Assembly: GCF_009755885.1 (NCBI RefSeq)
Contig: NZ_VYIX01000001.1
Span: 941,254-1,005,253 of the forward strand
Direction: 5' to 3'
DNA from: Brachyspira sp. SAP_772
Lineage (GTDB): Bacteria; Spirochaetota; Brachyspiria; Brachyspirales; Brachyspiraceae
DNA length: 64,000 nt
Shown here piece after piece: positions 26,335 to 36,644 of this stretch (positions within the stretch are counted from its first letter, which is position 1; each line of letters begins with the position of its first letter). The position numbers and the translations under genes are program-made. Under the pieces are notes generated by a model, which saw only the letters and a list, made by a program, of their open reading frames with translations, did not search any database and had not been told where the DNA came from.

Positions 26335-28452
26335 ATGAAAACTATTAATTTAATACTTGGAAATCATAATCATCAGCCTGTAGGCAATTTTGACTTTGTG
26401 TGCGAAAATACTTATCAAAATGCTTACAAGCCTTTTTTAGATATATTAGAAAAATATAAAGATATAAAATTTAATTTTCATTATACAGGTTGTTTGCTTC
26501 AATGGTTAGAGAAAAATCACCCTGAACATTTGGACGCTTTAGCTAAACTTGTTGCAGAAAAAAGAATAGAACTTCAAAGCGGTGCATTTTATGAGCCTAT
26601 AATGCCTTCTATACCAGATAGAGATAAAGATTTGCAAATAACAAAATTAAATAAATATATAGAAAAAAGATTCAAAACCACTCCCAAAGGTGCTTGGATA
26701 GCTGAGAGAGTTTGGGAGCCTACATTGGTAAAACATTTGGCAAGAAATGGCATAAAATATATTATGATAGATGATTCTCAATTTCTCACAACAGGAATTG
26801 ATACAAAAAATATATACAGCTATTTTTTAACAGATGATGAATCTTATAAGCTTAATATATTTCCTATATCTCAGGAGCTTCGTTATTTAATACCATTTAG
26901 AGAAGTAGAAAAATCCATTGAATATTTAAAATCTATAGCAACAGAAGATGGAGAGAGAGTAGTAGTTTTACATGATGATGGTGAGAAGTATGGAGATTGG
27001 CCGGGTACTAAAAAATGGGTTTATGAAGATAAATGGCTTGAAAAGTTTTTTGAGGCACTTACAAAAGAAAAAGACATTATAAAAACTATTACCTATAGCG
27101 ATTATATAGAAAAATATGCACCTATTTCAAAAATATATATACCTACAGGCTCTTATGAAGAGATGCTTACATGGGTACTTCCTGCTAAGGTGCAAGATGA
27201 GTTTCATTCAAAACAAGAAGAGTTTAAAAAGCAAGAAGAAAATGAAATAGTAACAAGATTTATGCGAGGAGGTTTTTGGAGAAATTATTTCTTTAAATAC
27301 TCTGAGAGCAATAGAATGAACAAAAGAATGCTTTTTGCTTCAAATATGGTTCATGAATTAGATAAATCTCAAGAAAAAGAGGAAGCTTTAGATTATTTAT
27401 TACAAGGTCAATGCAACTGTCCTTATTGGCACGGAACATTTGGAGGGCTTTATTTAAACAATTTAAGGCATGCCACATATGCTAATCTTATAAAATCTAG
27501 CTCAATAGTAGAAAAAAAGAAATATGGAAGCGGATATTTTATGAACTATGATTTGGATTTTGATATTGACGGCAGAGACGAGGTTGTGGTAAGTTCAGAG
27601 AAATCAAGTTTGGTATTTCACACTTTAAGCGGTTCTATTATAGAATGGGATTTAAAAACTAATAACCCTATAAACCTAATAGACTGCTTAAAAAGAAGAG
27701 AAGAGGCTTATCATATTGCTGCTATTAGAAATGCTAATAAAGAATCAAATGACAATGAACATGTATCAATTCACGAGATAGCTAAAAAGATAGATGATGA
27801 TATCGCTAAATATTTGGTATTTGATAAAAATGAAAAGGTATTTGCTGTTGATCATTTCTTAAAAACAATGCCTAGTGCCGAAGAGTTTCAATTATTAAAG
27901 TATGATGAAGAGGCTGATTTTTATAATTCATATTATAATTTAATTGAAAATAACATAGATAAAAATAATGCTAATATAACTTTTGAAAAAAATGGTTTAG
28001 TTAGCGGAAAAGAAATAGTTTTAACAAAAAAATATATTGTAAATAAAGACGGAAGTTTTAATATAAACATAACAATATTAAATAAATCTAATGAAAATAT
28101 AAGTTTTGTTTATGCTTTAGAGAACAATATTACTTTGCTTGCTGGAAGTGAAAAAGACAGATATTATATTGGAGGGGATAATAGAATATCTGATAACTTA
28201 TCAAATACAGGTGAATATAAAGGCAAAATATTTGGTATGGCTGATGAAGGATATATAAAGATAAAATTATTTTTAGAAGCTAATGAAGAGACAAACTTCT
28301 TATATATGCCGAATTATACTATATCTGATGCTGTTGATAAACTTGAAATGAATTATCAAAACTCAACTATAGTATTGTGCAAGGATATAAATTTAAAACC
28401 AAATGTAAAAATAGAATATAATATAAAAGCTCATATAGAAGAATTAAAATAA
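26335..28452 (+). CDS. GH57 4-alpha-glucanotransferase/amylase-type enzyme
   Basis: The protein belongs to glycoside hydrolase family 57. It opens MKTINLILGNHNHQPVGNF, the first GH57 motif. WIAERVWEP places the nucleophile at Glu124 and HDDGEKYGDWPG places the acid/base at Asp214, closely matching the numbering of the Thermococcus 4-alpha-glucanotransferase. The middle and C-terminal parts correspond to the DUF1925/DUF1926 domains of that subgroup. It probably rearranges or degrades stored alpha-glucan in the cytoplasm; there is no signal peptide. An ATG at 26323 is in frame, but its own GGAT is well placed as the ribosome site for 26335. Confidence 0.88.
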   Translation: MKTINLILGNHNHQPVGNFDFVCENTYQNAYKPFLDILEKYKDIKFNFHYTGCLLQWLEKNHPEHLDALAKLVAEKRIELQSGAFYEPIMPSIPDRDKDLQITKLNKYIEKRFKTTPKGAWIAERVWEPTLVKHLARNGIKYIMIDDSQFLTTGIDTKNIYSYFLTDDESYKLNIFPISQELRYLIPFREVEKSIEYLKSIATEDGERVVVLHDDGEKYGDWPGTKKWVYEDKWLEKFFEALTKEKDIIKTITYSDYIEKYAPISKIYIPTGSYEEMLTWVLPAKVQDEFHSKQEEFKKQEENEIVTRFMRGGFWRNYFFKYSESNRMNKRMLFASNMVHELDKSQEKEEALDYLLQGQCNCPYWHGTFGGLYLNNLRHATYANLIKSSSIVEKKKYGSGYFMNYDLDFDIDGRDEVVVSSEKSSLVFHTLSGSIIEWDLKTNNPINLIDCLKRREEAYHIAAIRNANKESNDNEHVSIHEIAKKIDDDIAKYLVFDKNEKVFAVDHFLKTMPSAEEFQLLKYDEEADFYNSYYNLIENNIDKNNANITFEKNGLVSGKEIVLTKKYIVNKDGSFNINITILNKSNENISFVYALENNITLLAGSEKDRYYIGGDNRISDNLSNTGEYKGKIFGMADEGYIKIKLFLEANEETNFLYMPNYTISDAVDKLEMNYQNSTIVLCKDINLKPNVKIEYNIKAHIEELK

Positions 28453-28475
28453 TAAATAAAGAAGGTAAATGTTAA

Positions 28476-29147
28476 ATGAAAATATTCTATATCATATCTA
28501 ATAAGAAACATAGCGGCAAAACTTATTTAGCTTCTAATATAGTAGAATCAATAAAAATATTAGGCAAAAGTGTTTGTTATTATAAACCTTTTGTTATGGA
28601 AGTAAAAGATAATAAATTATTTGACTCTGAATATATAAAAAATACTACCACATTAAATGCTTCAGATATTTTTGTTTCTTATGCTACAAATGGAAATCTC
28701 TCTCCTCTTCATAGCATCAACACAAAAATAGATGAGAGAGATGTTACAGATTTGATAGATGAATGTAAAAAAGTTTATGATTATATGGTATTAGAATCTC
28801 TATGCCTATATGACCCAATAAAAGAGAATTATAGCTTTTTAGATTTAATCATGGATATAGAAAGATATGATAATGAAATACATATTATACCTATGGTAGA
28901 ATATGATACTAATGTAATTCACTCTAGTCTTGAGCAAGTTGAACTTTTTCATCAAAGAGGGTTTAAAATACCTTTTATAGTTATCAATATAAAAAAAGAT
29001 GTATTTGTACAAAATGAAGTTATAGAATATATTAGAAGACAAATATCTCCTATAAAGCTGCATACAACTATATTTGATAACTTTGCAGAAAGTAAAAAGA
29101 TTTTAGAAATAAAATATCCTAATATTATTATGCAATTAATTAAATAA
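28476..29147 (+). CDS. BioD-like P-loop NTPase
   Basis: The 223-residue protein starts MKIFYIISNKKHSGKTYLASNI, with a deviant Walker A (NKKHSGKT) of the MinD/dethiobiotin-synthetase type. YDYMVLESLCLYDPI fits the BioD region that follows the substrate loop, and the rest matches the AAA_26 fold in length. Biotin genes are absent nearby and several BioD substrate residues cannot be confirmed, so a true dethiobiotin synthetase is not established. Its end overlaps the convergent thrB by 8 bases. Confidence 0.6.
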   Translation: MKIFYIISNKKHSGKTYLASNIVESIKILGKSVCYYKPFVMEVKDNKLFDSEYIKNTTTLNASDIFVSYATNGNLSPLHSINTKIDERDVTDLIDECKKVYDYMVLESLCLYDPIKENYSFLDLIMDIERYDNEIHIIPMVEYDTNVIHSSLEQVELFHQRGFKIPFIVINIKKDVFVQNEVIEYIRRQISPIKLHTTIFDNFAESKKILEIKYPNIIMQLIK

Positions 29148-30105
29148 TGATTATTCCTTTATTTGGTATATTTAAAACTTTTATTTCTGATTCTATTTTC
29201 TTTTTAGCAAAACTTTCTTTCATGGCATTAGAAACTTTTTTAATAACATTTTCATCGTTTTTAACTAATGCTAATATTGATGAACCTGCTCCGCTTATAG
29301 TAACAGAGTAAGCACCTGCATTTTTTGCCTGTTTAAATAATTCTTTAAGCCCCGGTATAAACTTTGCTCTATAATCTTGATGAAGTTTGTCGTCAGTTGC
29401 TACTTCAAGTAAATCAAGCCTGTTTGAAGCTAATGCAGAAGTTAGAAGTGCTGCTCTTGAAATATTAAATATAGCATCTTTAAAACTTATCTCTTTTGGG
29501 AGTGCATTTCTTGCTTTTTCCGTACTCAAATAAAAATTTGGAATAGCTACTATTGCTTTTAAATTTTTTGGAGCATTAATTTTAACATATTTAAAATCTT
29601 CATTTTTGCGTACAACACCAGATATAATTCCACCAAGTATGGCAGGCGAAACATTATCAGGATGCCCTTCAAGCTGAACTGCCATATTTAATATATCATC
29701 TTCAAGAGAGAGTTTATTTCCTAATATATAATTAGCACTAAGAAGCCCCCCAATGATTGCCGCAGAACTGCTTCCAAGCCCGCGTGATAAAGGTATTCTA
29801 TTTATGCATTTTATAGTGTAGCCTTTTTCTGGCTTTTCTTTTAGTTTTTTATACACGAGCTTCATAGCATCAAGTATCATATTATTGTCTTTTGATATCT
29901 CTTTTTCGCCCTCGCCTGTTATTTCAAATTCTATTTTTTTAGAGTTTTCATTTTCGTATATATGTATTTCATTATACAAATCTAAAGCAAGCCCCACACT
30001 GTCAAAACCAGAACCAATATTTGCAGATGTGGCAGGTATTTTAAAAGTTACAAGTTTTTTATTTTTTGATATTTTATTATTATTTTTTTTATTAACCTTA
30101 TTCAT
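29140..30105 (-). CDS. thrB: Homoserine kinase
   Basis: ThrB phosphorylates homoserine on the way to threonine. The 321-residue GHMP kinase has PATSANIGSGFDSVGLAL near the start, the ATP loop PLSRGLGSSSAAIIGG, and the third GHMP motif SVTISGAGSSILALV. A lysine/asparagine-rich N-terminal extension of about 20 residues precedes the core. It lies 3 bases downstream of thrC on the same strand, so the last two steps of threonine synthesis are co-transcribed. Confidence 0.95.
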   Translation of the reverse strand: MNKVNKKNNNKISKNKKLVTFKIPATSANIGSGFDSVGLALDLYNEIHIYENENSKKIEFEITGEGEKEISKDNNMILDAMKLVYKKLKEKPEKGYTIKCINRIPLSRGLGSSSAAIIGGLLSANYILGNKLSLEDDILNMAVQLEGHPDNVSPAILGGIISGVVRKNEDFKYVKINAPKNLKAIVAIPNFYLSTEKARNALPKEISFKDAIFNISRAALLTSALASNRLDLLEVATDDKLHQDYRAKFIPGLKELFKQAKNAGAYSVTISGAGSSILALVKNDENVIKKVSNAMKESFAKKKIESEIKVLNIPNKGIIII

Positions 30106-30108
30106 AAA

Positions 30109-31164
30109 TCATATTCCTATAGCTTTTCTTATCTCTTCTATATTGTTGTCAACTTTTATAGGAGCATTGCATATTTTTATTGCATTGTCAGGGTCTTTAA
30201 GCCCATTTCCTGTAAGTACAGAAACTACAACATCACCTTTTTTGAGTTTTCCTGCTTTATAAGTTTTTATAACTCCAGCTAAAGAAGCAGCAGAAGCAGG
30301 CTCAGCAAATATTCCCTCTTCTCTTGTAAGCATCTTATAAGCCTCTAATATTTCATCATCAGTAACAGAATCTATAAAACCATTAGATTCATTAGCAGCA
30401 TTAACAGCAAGTTTCCAGCTTGCAGGGTTACCTATCTTTATAGCAGTAGCCAATGTTTGAGGATTTTCTATTACTCTATTTTGTACTATAGCAGCAGAAC
30501 CCTCAGCCTCAAAACCTATCATCTTTGGTAAGCTTGATACCTTACCATTTTCTTTATATTCTTTAAAACCCATCCAATAGGCAGATATATTTCCTGCATT
30601 TCCAACTGGTATAGCTAAATAATCAGGAGCCTTTCCTAAAGTATCACAAATCTCAAATGCAGAAGTTTTTTGACCTTGAAGCCTAAAAGGGTTAATTGAA
30701 TTTACCAATGTAATTGGATATTTATTTGTAATATCAACAACGGCTTTTAATGCCTCGTCAAAATTACCTTTAATAGCTATAACCTTAGCACCATACATCA
30801 AAGCCTGTGCCAATTTACCTAAAGCAATATTTCCATCAGGAATAACTACTATACATTGTATACCGCTTCTTGCAGCATATGCAGCAGCAGATGCAGAAGT
30901 GTTTCCTGTAGAAGCACACATTATAGCCTTAGAGCCTTCTTCAAGTGCCTTAGCAACTGCCATTACCATTCCTCTATCTTTAAATGAGCCTGTAGGGTTA
31001 AGCCCGTCATATTTGAAATATAATTCTATTCCTCCAAGTTCTTTTCCTATCTTTTCTGCTTTTATTAATGGGGTGTTTCCTTCATGCAAAGTTATTAATG
31101 GGGTTTTATCTGTAATAGGTAAATATTCTTTATATTCTCTTAAAAGTCCATTCCATGCTTTCAT
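30109..31164 (-). CDS. thrC: Threonine synthase
   Basis: ThrC converts O-phosphohomoserine to threonine with PLP. The 351-residue enzyme is the short bacterial form, with [11 protein letters not shown] holding the PLP lysine, [17 protein letters not shown], and the phosphate loop [14 protein letters not shown]. The C-terminal [12 protein letters not shown] is also typical. It is the first gene of the thrC-thrB pair. Repeat C lies in the region upstream. Confidence 0.95.
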   Translation of the reverse strand: MKAWNGLLREYKEYLPITDKTPLITLHEGNTPLIKAEKIGKELGGIELYFKYDGLNPTGSFKDRGMVMAVAKALEEGSKAIMCASTGNTSASAAAYAARSGIQCIVVIPDGNIALGKLAQALMYGAKVIAIKGNFDEALKAVVDITNKYPITLVNSINPFRLQGQKTSAFEICDTLGKAPDYLAIPVGNAGNISAYWMGFKEYKENGKVSSLPKMIGFEAEGSAAIVQNRVIENPQTLATAIKIGNPASWKLAVNAANESNGFIDSVTDDEILEAYKMLTREEGIFAEPASAASLAGVIKTYKAGKLKKGDVVVSVLTGNGLKDPDNAIKICNAPIKVDNNIEEIRKAIGI

Positions 31165-31310
31165 AATATTATCCTTTTAACTTTATTAATTTATAAAAAT
31201 TAATAATTATTATTAATAGTATTTAATATAGAATATAATATAAACAACAATTTTTCAAGTTTTAATTACTATTAAATAAAAAATTTTGTAATATACTAAA
31301 AATTTTTAGG

Positions 31311-31436
31311 TTTGTCAATTTTTTGTTGTTCTTTTTCCCTCAGCTACGCACCCATACCTAAAGGTACTCCTTTCAGTCGTAAGCACTCCCTTTGGTTGCG
31401 GTGCAGACTTTGTCAAAGAAGCAAAAAGTGCAAGTT
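31311..31436. repeat. Nested-palindrome intergenic repeat, copy C (reverse orientation)
   Basis: Within the 321-bp gap between thrC and the aldehyde dehydrogenase. Read on the minus strand it gives CTTGCACTTTTTGCTTC, then GACAAAGTCTGCACCGC, a region with GTGCTTACGACTGAAAGG, and GGGAAAAAGAACAAC: module 2 of copies A and F with its centre expanded. The rest of the gap is AT-rich and shows no gene. Confidence 0.7.
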
Positions 31437-31485
31437 TAAATAACTTAAACCATATTAATTATACATTATATATAAAATAATATTT

Positions 31486-32853
31486 TTATTTTTTAAATAA
31501 CTCAAACAAAAACTTTAACGCTTTTATATTTTTGCTATAAGGCGGATATTTGGTGTTAAGCTCAAAATTATAATTCTTTTTTAATACTGTAGTTTTCTTT
31601 GTAAAGCATTCAAAACTATAATAACCATGATACTCTCCTATTCCGCTTGTTGAAACCCCACCAAAAGGAGCATTGTTATTTAATATATGGCTTATAGTGT
31701 CATTTACAGATGCCCCACCAAAAGAAATATTGTTTAAAAAATATTCTATAAAATTATTATCATCAGAAAAAACATACATAGCCAAAGGGTGAGAACATAT
31801 TTTATATATAATATCTCTTGCCTTTTCTTTGGTGTTGTAATAAATTATAGGAAAAATAGTCCCAAATATCTCATCTCTCATCACATTATTTTCTAAACTA
31901 TCAGGCTCTAATAATGTAATTGAAAGAGATAATGCTTCATCATCATATTCTCCGCCGTATAATATTTTTCCATCATTTAAATAACTTTTTAATCTCTCAT
32001 AATGACTTTTATTAATAATTCTGTTTAATTTTCTCTCATCTTCAAATAATTTTATTTCTGTGTTGAATGCATCTAAAAACTTATCTTTAATATTTTTGTT
32101 TACTAATAAATAATCAGGCGACACACAAGTTTGCCCAGAATTAATAAACTTTCCCCATATTATTCTCTTTAAAGCCTTGTTAATATTTTTTATATTATCA
32201 TCAACTATAACAGGAGATTTTCCTCCAAGCTCTAAAGTAAGAGAAGTTAAAAAATTAGAAGCATTATTCATTATAATTTTTCCAACCCTAGGAGAGCCTG
32301 TAAAAAATATTTTATCATATTCTATTTTTGTAGTATATTCTGCAGGAAAAGATTTGTCTACAACAGCAATATACTCTTCATTAAATGTTTCTTTTATAGC
32401 AGAATATATTGCATCATAAACATTAGTTGTTAATTGCGAAGGAAGTATTATAGAAGTATTACCTCCAGCAATAGCGCCTATAAGAGGAAGAAAAGTTAAT
32501 TGCAAAGGATAATTCCAAGGCGATATTATAAGCGATACTCCATAAGGCTTATTCATTATAATTGTTTTAGAATCTATTGTGAGAAAATTTCTTTTAACTT
32601 TTTTATCTTTCATCCAAGTTTTTAATTTTTTTATAAAAAGATTTATCTCATCAATTATAATAAATAACTCAGTGCCAATAGCTTCAAACTCAAGCTTAGC
32701 CATATCTTTATTGAGTGCATTAATAAAATTAGCCTCATTTTTTATAATCATAGCTTTTAGTTTTTTTAGCTGCTCTATTCTAAAAGAATATTCTAAAGTA
32801 GCACCGCTTTTAAAAAACTCTCTTTGCTTATTTCTTAACTCTTCTATGTACAT
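31486..32853 (-). CDS. Aldehyde dehydrogenase (class 3-like)
   Basis: This NAD(P)-dependent enzyme oxidises an aldehyde to the acid. The fold markers are ISPWNYPLQLTFLPL, FFTGSPRVGK, LELGGKSPVIVD with the general base Glu208, and FINSGQTCVSPDYLL with catalytic Cys243. The open frame extends 35 codons further, but those codons enter repeat D and are probably untranslated; the ATG at 32853 gives MYIEELRNKQREFF, a normal family start and 455 residues. The substrate is unknown; relatives act on medium- and long-chain aldehydes. Confidence 0.9.
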   Translation of the reverse strand: MYIEELRNKQREFFKSGATLEYSFRIEQLKKLKAMIIKNEANFINALNKDMAKLEFEAIGTELFIIIDEINLFIKKLKTWMKDKKVKRNFLTIDSKTIIMNKPYGVSLIISPWNYPLQLTFLPLIGAIAGGNTSIILPSQLTTNVYDAIYSAIKETFNEEYIAVVDKSFPAEYTTKIEYDKIFFTGSPRVGKIIMNNASNFLTSLTLELGGKSPVIVDDNIKNINKALKRIIWGKFINSGQTCVSPDYLLVNKNIKDKFLDAFNTEIKLFEDERKLNRIINKSHYERLKSYLNDGKILYGGEYDDEALSLSITLLEPDSLENNVMRDEIFGTIFPIIYYNTKEKARDIIYKICSHPLAMYVFSDDNNFIEYFLNNISFGGASVNDTISHILNNNAPFGGVSTSGIGEYHGYYSFECFTKKTTVLKKNYNFELNTKYPPYSKNIKALKFLFELFKK

Positions 32854-32896
32854 AAAAATAATATTCCTTAAAAATAATTTTTTAATTTTAAATATT

Positions 32897-33092
32897 TGCA
32901 GGGCTTTGCCCCGCACCCCAGTTCTTTTATTGGTATAAAAGAACCAAAAGAACTGCATTTTTATTATAAATTTTATAATTTAATTGTACATTAAAAGGCA
33001 CTCCCCCAGCACGACTAAGAAATTATAATTAAAGCATAACATTACCGTGCGGCAAGGTGTACAGCTCGTACGCGGGAAAAAGAACAAGAAAA
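32897..33092. repeat. Nested-palindrome intergenic repeat, copy D
   Basis: Starts TTGCAGGGCTTTGCCCCGC and CACCCCAGTTCTTTTATTGG, whose TTCTTTTA pairs with TAAAAGAA after a six-base loop, then AGAACTGCATTTTTAT. It continues with the long module shared with copy B (GGCACTCCCCC, GCACGACTAAG, CCGTGCGGCAAGG, GCGGGAAAAAGAAC). It occupies most of the 272-bp gap between deoD and the aldehyde dehydrogenase. Confidence 0.85.
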
Positions 33093-33125
33093 ATTTACAA
33101 GAAGTAATAACTTAAGTACATATAA

Positions 33126-33824
33126 TCAAGCAAGCGATAAAGCCACTTCCATCATATTAGTAAAAGTTTTCTCTCTTTGTTCTGCTGTTGTGGCTTCTCC
33201 TGTAACTAAAGAATCTGATATAGTAACTATACAAAGAGCATTTACTCCAGCATAAGCAGCATTCATATATAAAGCAGCAGCTTCCATCTCTACAGCTAAT
33301 ACCCCCATTTTTGACCATTTAGGTGTAGCGTTGTTAGCCCCATAAAATACATCAGATGATAAAATATTACCCACATGATAATTTACTTTCATCTCATCAG
33401 CTTTATTAACAGCCCTTCTAAGTAAATTATAACTAGCAATAGGAGCATAAGTGCCCGGAAGTTCAAACTGTGAAGCATAATTAGAATCAGTACAAGCACC
33501 CATTCCTATAACCAAGTCCCCAATATGAAGCTTATCAACTAAAGCACCAGCAGTACCAATACGTATTAAATTTTTACAATCATAAAAATGTATAAGCTCA
33601 TAAGAATAAATACTGCAAGAAGGCATTCCCATACCAGTACCCTGAACAGAAACTCTTTTACCATTATATGTTCCAGTATAGCCAAACATATTTCTTACAC
33701 TATTATATTGCTTTACATTCTCCAAAAAATTCTCTGCTATAAACTTAGCCCTAAGAGGGTCCCCCGGAAGAAGAATAGTTTCTGCAATATCTCCTTTATT
33801 TGCTGATATATGTGGTGTAGCCAT
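33126..33824 (-). CDS. deoD: Purine-nucleoside phosphorylase (DeoD type)
   Basis: DeoD splits purine (deoxy)nucleosides with phosphate for purine salvage. The 232-residue protein is the hexameric low-mass form: MATPHISANKGDIAETILLPGDPLRAKFIAE, the GTGMGMPSCSIY loop, RIGTAGAL and the AVEMEAAALY segment. The active-site aspartate lies in TISDSLVTGE. GGAG stands eight bases before the ATG. Confidence 0.95.
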   Translation of the reverse strand: MATPHISANKGDIAETILLPGDPLRAKFIAENFLENVKQYNSVRNMFGYTGTYNGKRVSVQGTGMGMPSCSIYSYELIHFYDCKNLIRIGTAGALVDKLHIGDLVIGMGACTDSNYASQFELPGTYAPIASYNLLRRAVNKADEMKVNYHVGNILSSDVFYGANNATPKWSKMGVLAVEMEAAALYMNAAYAGVNALCIVTISDSLVTGEATTAEQREKTFTNMMEVALSLA

Positions 33825-33886
33825 AATGTGTAACTCCTTTTTTCAATATAATTATTATAAACAAAACTTTAATCTTTTAATGTACT

Positions 33887-34657
33887 TCAAAGTTTTTCAA
33901 CATCTATCTCTGCCACAGAATTAAATATATAATTTGGTTTATATGGAAACTCTTTTAACATTTCCATTTGTGTAACTCCAGACAATACCAAACAAGTTCT
34001 CATTCCAGCACCAAGCCCCCCAAGTATATCAGTATCCATTCTGTCGCCTATCATAACAGTATTTTCACTATGTGCATTAATTTTATTTTTGGCAAGAGAC
34101 ATCATAATAGGATTAGGCTTACCAACTATATAAGGTTTTTTTCCTGTAGCTGTTTCTATAGCAGCAAGTATAGGCCCTACTGCAGGTATAAGCTCTCCAT
34201 CTGGAGCAGGATCTGTTATATCTGGATTACAACCTATAAATCTTGCTCCTTTATTTATAAGCGAAACAGCCTTTTTAAGCATATCATAATTAAAAGCACT
34301 AGTCTTACCAACTACAACATAATCAGGATTAACATCATTTATACTATATCCTATATTATAAAGCTCGCTCACCAATCCGCCCGTACCTATAACATAAGCA
34401 CTTCCATTTTCTTGCTGAGTCTTTAGAAATTTTGCTGTTGCCTGTGCTGCTGTAAAAAAATGTTTATCTTCCAAGCCATCTATACCAAGAGATTCTAATT
34501 TTCTTTTTAAATCAATTGGTGTTTGTTCTGCATTATTTGTTAAAAATAAAAAAGATACATTTTTCTCTAAAAGCATATTAATAAAATCTTTAGCACCATC
34601 TATTAAATTATTTCCTCTATAAATTACTCCGTCCATATCTGATATTATACTAACCAT
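33887..34657 (-). CDS. HAD-IIA (NagD-like) sugar phosphatase
   Basis: The 256-residue HAD hydrolase begins MVSIISDMDGVIYRGN, with the nucleophile aspartate pair DMDG. It has FLTNNAEQT (motif II) and MIGDRMDTDILGG (motif IV). The cap region in the middle is the C2 type of the NagD/PGP subgroup. The substrate is unknown; relatives act on nucleotides or sugar phosphates. It lies 62 bases upstream of deoD on the same strand and could be co-transcribed. Confidence 0.88.
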   Translation of the reverse strand: MVSIISDMDGVIYRGNNLIDGAKDFINMLLEKNVSFLFLTNNAEQTPIDLKRKLESLGIDGLEDKHFFTAAQATAKFLKTQQENGSAYVIGTGGLVSELYNIGYSINDVNPDYVVVGKTSAFNYDMLKKAVSLINKGARFIGCNPDITDPAPDGELIPAVGPILAAIETATGKKPYIVGKPNPIMMSLAKNKINAHSENTVMIGDRMDTDILGGLGAGMRTCLVLSGVTQMEMLKEFPYKPNYIFNSVAEIDVEKL

Positions 34658-34683
34658 ATTAACCTCTTTTATTGTTTTTTATA

Positions 34684-36375
34684 TTATTTTTTATATAAAG
34701 TTTTTCCTTCTTTTATTGTCTCTAAAACTTCTATACTGTTCATATCTTTAGCATCTATTTTTAATGGGTCATCAGAAAGTATTACCAAATCTGCTAATTT
34801 ACCTTCTTTCAAGCTTCCCTTTATATCTTCTTCTCCATTTTGATAAGCAGCATTTATTGTGATAGCCTTAAAAGCATTTAGAGCATCTATTTTCTGATTT
34901 TCTCCAAGCAACACACCATCTCTTGTAGTTCTATTTAAAGCACAGCTTATAGTCTCTATCATATTAGGTTTTATAACTGGTGTATCTTGATGATATGTAA
35001 AAGGCAAATTGTTGTCTAATGCAGTTTTACTTGCACTTATTTGAGAAGCTCTCTCCATTCCTAAGTTTATTATATGAGTGTCTCCCCAATAATATATATG
35101 AGCAACAAATAAAGAAGGTATTATATTAAACTCACTCATTCTTTTATATTCATTCTCTTTTACAATTTGGCTATGAACTAATACGGCTCTATAATTGTTT
35201 GTAGTGCCTCTCTCTGTCATAACCTCTGATATTGCATCAACATATTGCTCAGCTGCGGCATCTCCATTACAATGAGCCTGCAATTGCATTTTATCATCAA
35301 AAGATTTTCTTACATATTCTTTTACAGTGTTATAATCATGTATAGGGTATCCTCTATAACCTTTCTCTCCTGTTATATAAGGCTCTTTTAACCAAGCAGT
35401 TTTTGCCTGAGGAGAACCGTCTAAAAATATTTTGTAGCCTGATATTTTAAATCTGTTGCTGTATTTACCAATCAACTCTTTGTGTTCATCAAAAATATTA
35501 GGAGCATTTTTCAAATCTATATAACCTATTATATCTATTTTAAATCTATTATTTGTTATCATATTCTCTATTAAAGGAAAATCACTATTTACTATTAAAG
35601 AGTTTTGAGCAGTTGCAATACCATAACTTAAATAAACATTCTCTGCCTGATTAACAAAGTTCATCATATCTTCATCGCTAACCTTAAAATCAACCTCTCT
35701 AGCATATTTCATAAAAGCACTCTCTTCCATATAACCAGTAGGCTTTCTGCTATTAGGATATCTTTCTATAACTCCGCCTTCTATATCTGGAGTATTTTCA
35801 TCTACACCAAAATATTCTAATGCTTTAGAGTTCATGCTTCCAACGTGACCTGATGCATGCGTAATAAATATAGCTAAGTTTGTAGAAACTTTATCTAAAT
35901 CATCCCTTGTAGGATTTTTTTTGCCCGGAAGTAAATTATTATCATAACCAAAACCTATAACCCAAGCACCGTTTGTAAGTTTATTATTTTTTATATAATC
36001 TTCTAATCTTGAATCAATTTCTGCTATGTTTGTACAGCCTGATAAATCTACGGTTGTGAGAGCTTGAGCAAAACTTATTATATGACTATGAGCATCTATA
36101 AAAGCAGGCATTAAAGTTTTACCTTTTAAATCTATTACTGACTTATTTTTTATTAAATTATTTGCTTCTTCATCAGTGTATGCTACTTTTGTGATTATTC
36201 CGTTACTTACTTCTATAGCCTTAGCATATAGAGTCTCTTCTGTGTTTCCTTCCATAGTTATAATATTGCCATTATAATACACTTGTAAATTATTATCTTT
36301 TTTACTTGCACAAGAAATGCAAATAAGCGAAATAATTAAAATAAACAAAATTGATAAATAAAACAATTTCTTCAT
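34684..36375 (-). CDS. Lipoprotein amidohydrolase (YtcJ-like)
   Basis: The 563-residue protein begins with a lipoprotein signal (MKKLFYLSILFILIISLICIS) and a lipobox ending at Cys in ISCAS, so it should be anchored to a membrane outside the cytoplasm. The core is an amidohydrolase with FIDAHSHI as the metal-binding motif, a later QAHCNGDAAAEQ, and the C-terminal composite strand KEGKLADLVILSDDPL. This is the YtcJ/amidohydrolase-3 type; substrate unknown. An in-frame ATG at 36399 is possible, but GAGG is nine bases before the ATG at 36375. Confidence 0.85.
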   Translation of the reverse strand: MKKLFYLSILFILIISLICISCASKKDNNLQVYYNGNIITMEGNTEETLYAKAIEVSNGIITKVAYTDEEANNLIKNKSVIDLKGKTLMPAFIDAHSHIISFAQALTTVDLSGCTNIAEIDSRLEDYIKNNKLTNGAWVIGFGYDNNLLPGKKNPTRDDLDKVSTNLAIFITHASGHVGSMNSKALEYFGVDENTPDIEGGVIERYPNSRKPTGYMEESAFMKYAREVDFKVSDEDMMNFVNQAENVYLSYGIATAQNSLIVNSDFPLIENMITNNRFKIDIIGYIDLKNAPNIFDEHKELIGKYSNRFKISGYKIFLDGSPQAKTAWLKEPYITGEKGYRGYPIHDYNTVKEYVRKSFDDKMQLQAHCNGDAAAEQYVDAISEVMTERGTTNNYRAVLVHSQIVKENEYKRMSEFNIIPSLFVAHIYYWGDTHIINLGMERASQISASKTALDNNLPFTYHQDTPVIKPNMIETISCALNRTTRDGVLLGENQKIDALNAFKAITINAAYQNGEEDIKGSLKEGKLADLVILSDDPLKIDAKDMNSIEVLETIKEGKTLYKK

Positions 36376-36500
36376 AGTAATATTCCTCATTATTATCATT
36401 TATTAATAACAAGATTATATATTATAAAGAAAAAATTACATAATACTTTTTATTCTGTTAAATATCTAAAAACTATATTTTATAAAAATATTTTTAATTT

Positions 36501-36634
36501 TTTTATTTGCGGTGGCTTTGCCCCCGCACCCCCACTTCTTTTATTGGTATAAAAGAAGCAAAAGAACTGCATTTTTATATAAAGAATTATCAGTATTATA
36601 AGTAATAACGGGAGAAAAAGTTCTGCAACTTACG
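36501..36634. repeat. Nested-palindrome intergenic repeat, copy E (simple form)
   Basis: GCGGTGGCTTTGCCCCCGC and CACCCCCACTTCTTTTATTGG, then TATAAAAGAAGC and AAAAGAACTGCATTTTTAT. The loop between the CTTCTTTTA arms is the short six-base form without an insert. A degenerate module 2 follows (GGGAGAAAAAGTTCTG). It sits between folA and the amidohydrolase gene. Confidence 0.8.
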
Positions 36635-36644
36635 GTTGACAAAG

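Noticed and set aside
28476-29147. Firm assignment as dethiobiotin synthetase
   Set aside because: The P-loop is deviant and no biotin gene is nearby, so only BioD-like was kept.
32854-32958. N-terminal extension of the aldehyde dehydrogenase
   Set aside because: The codons overlap repeat D and precede the normal family start MYIEELRN.
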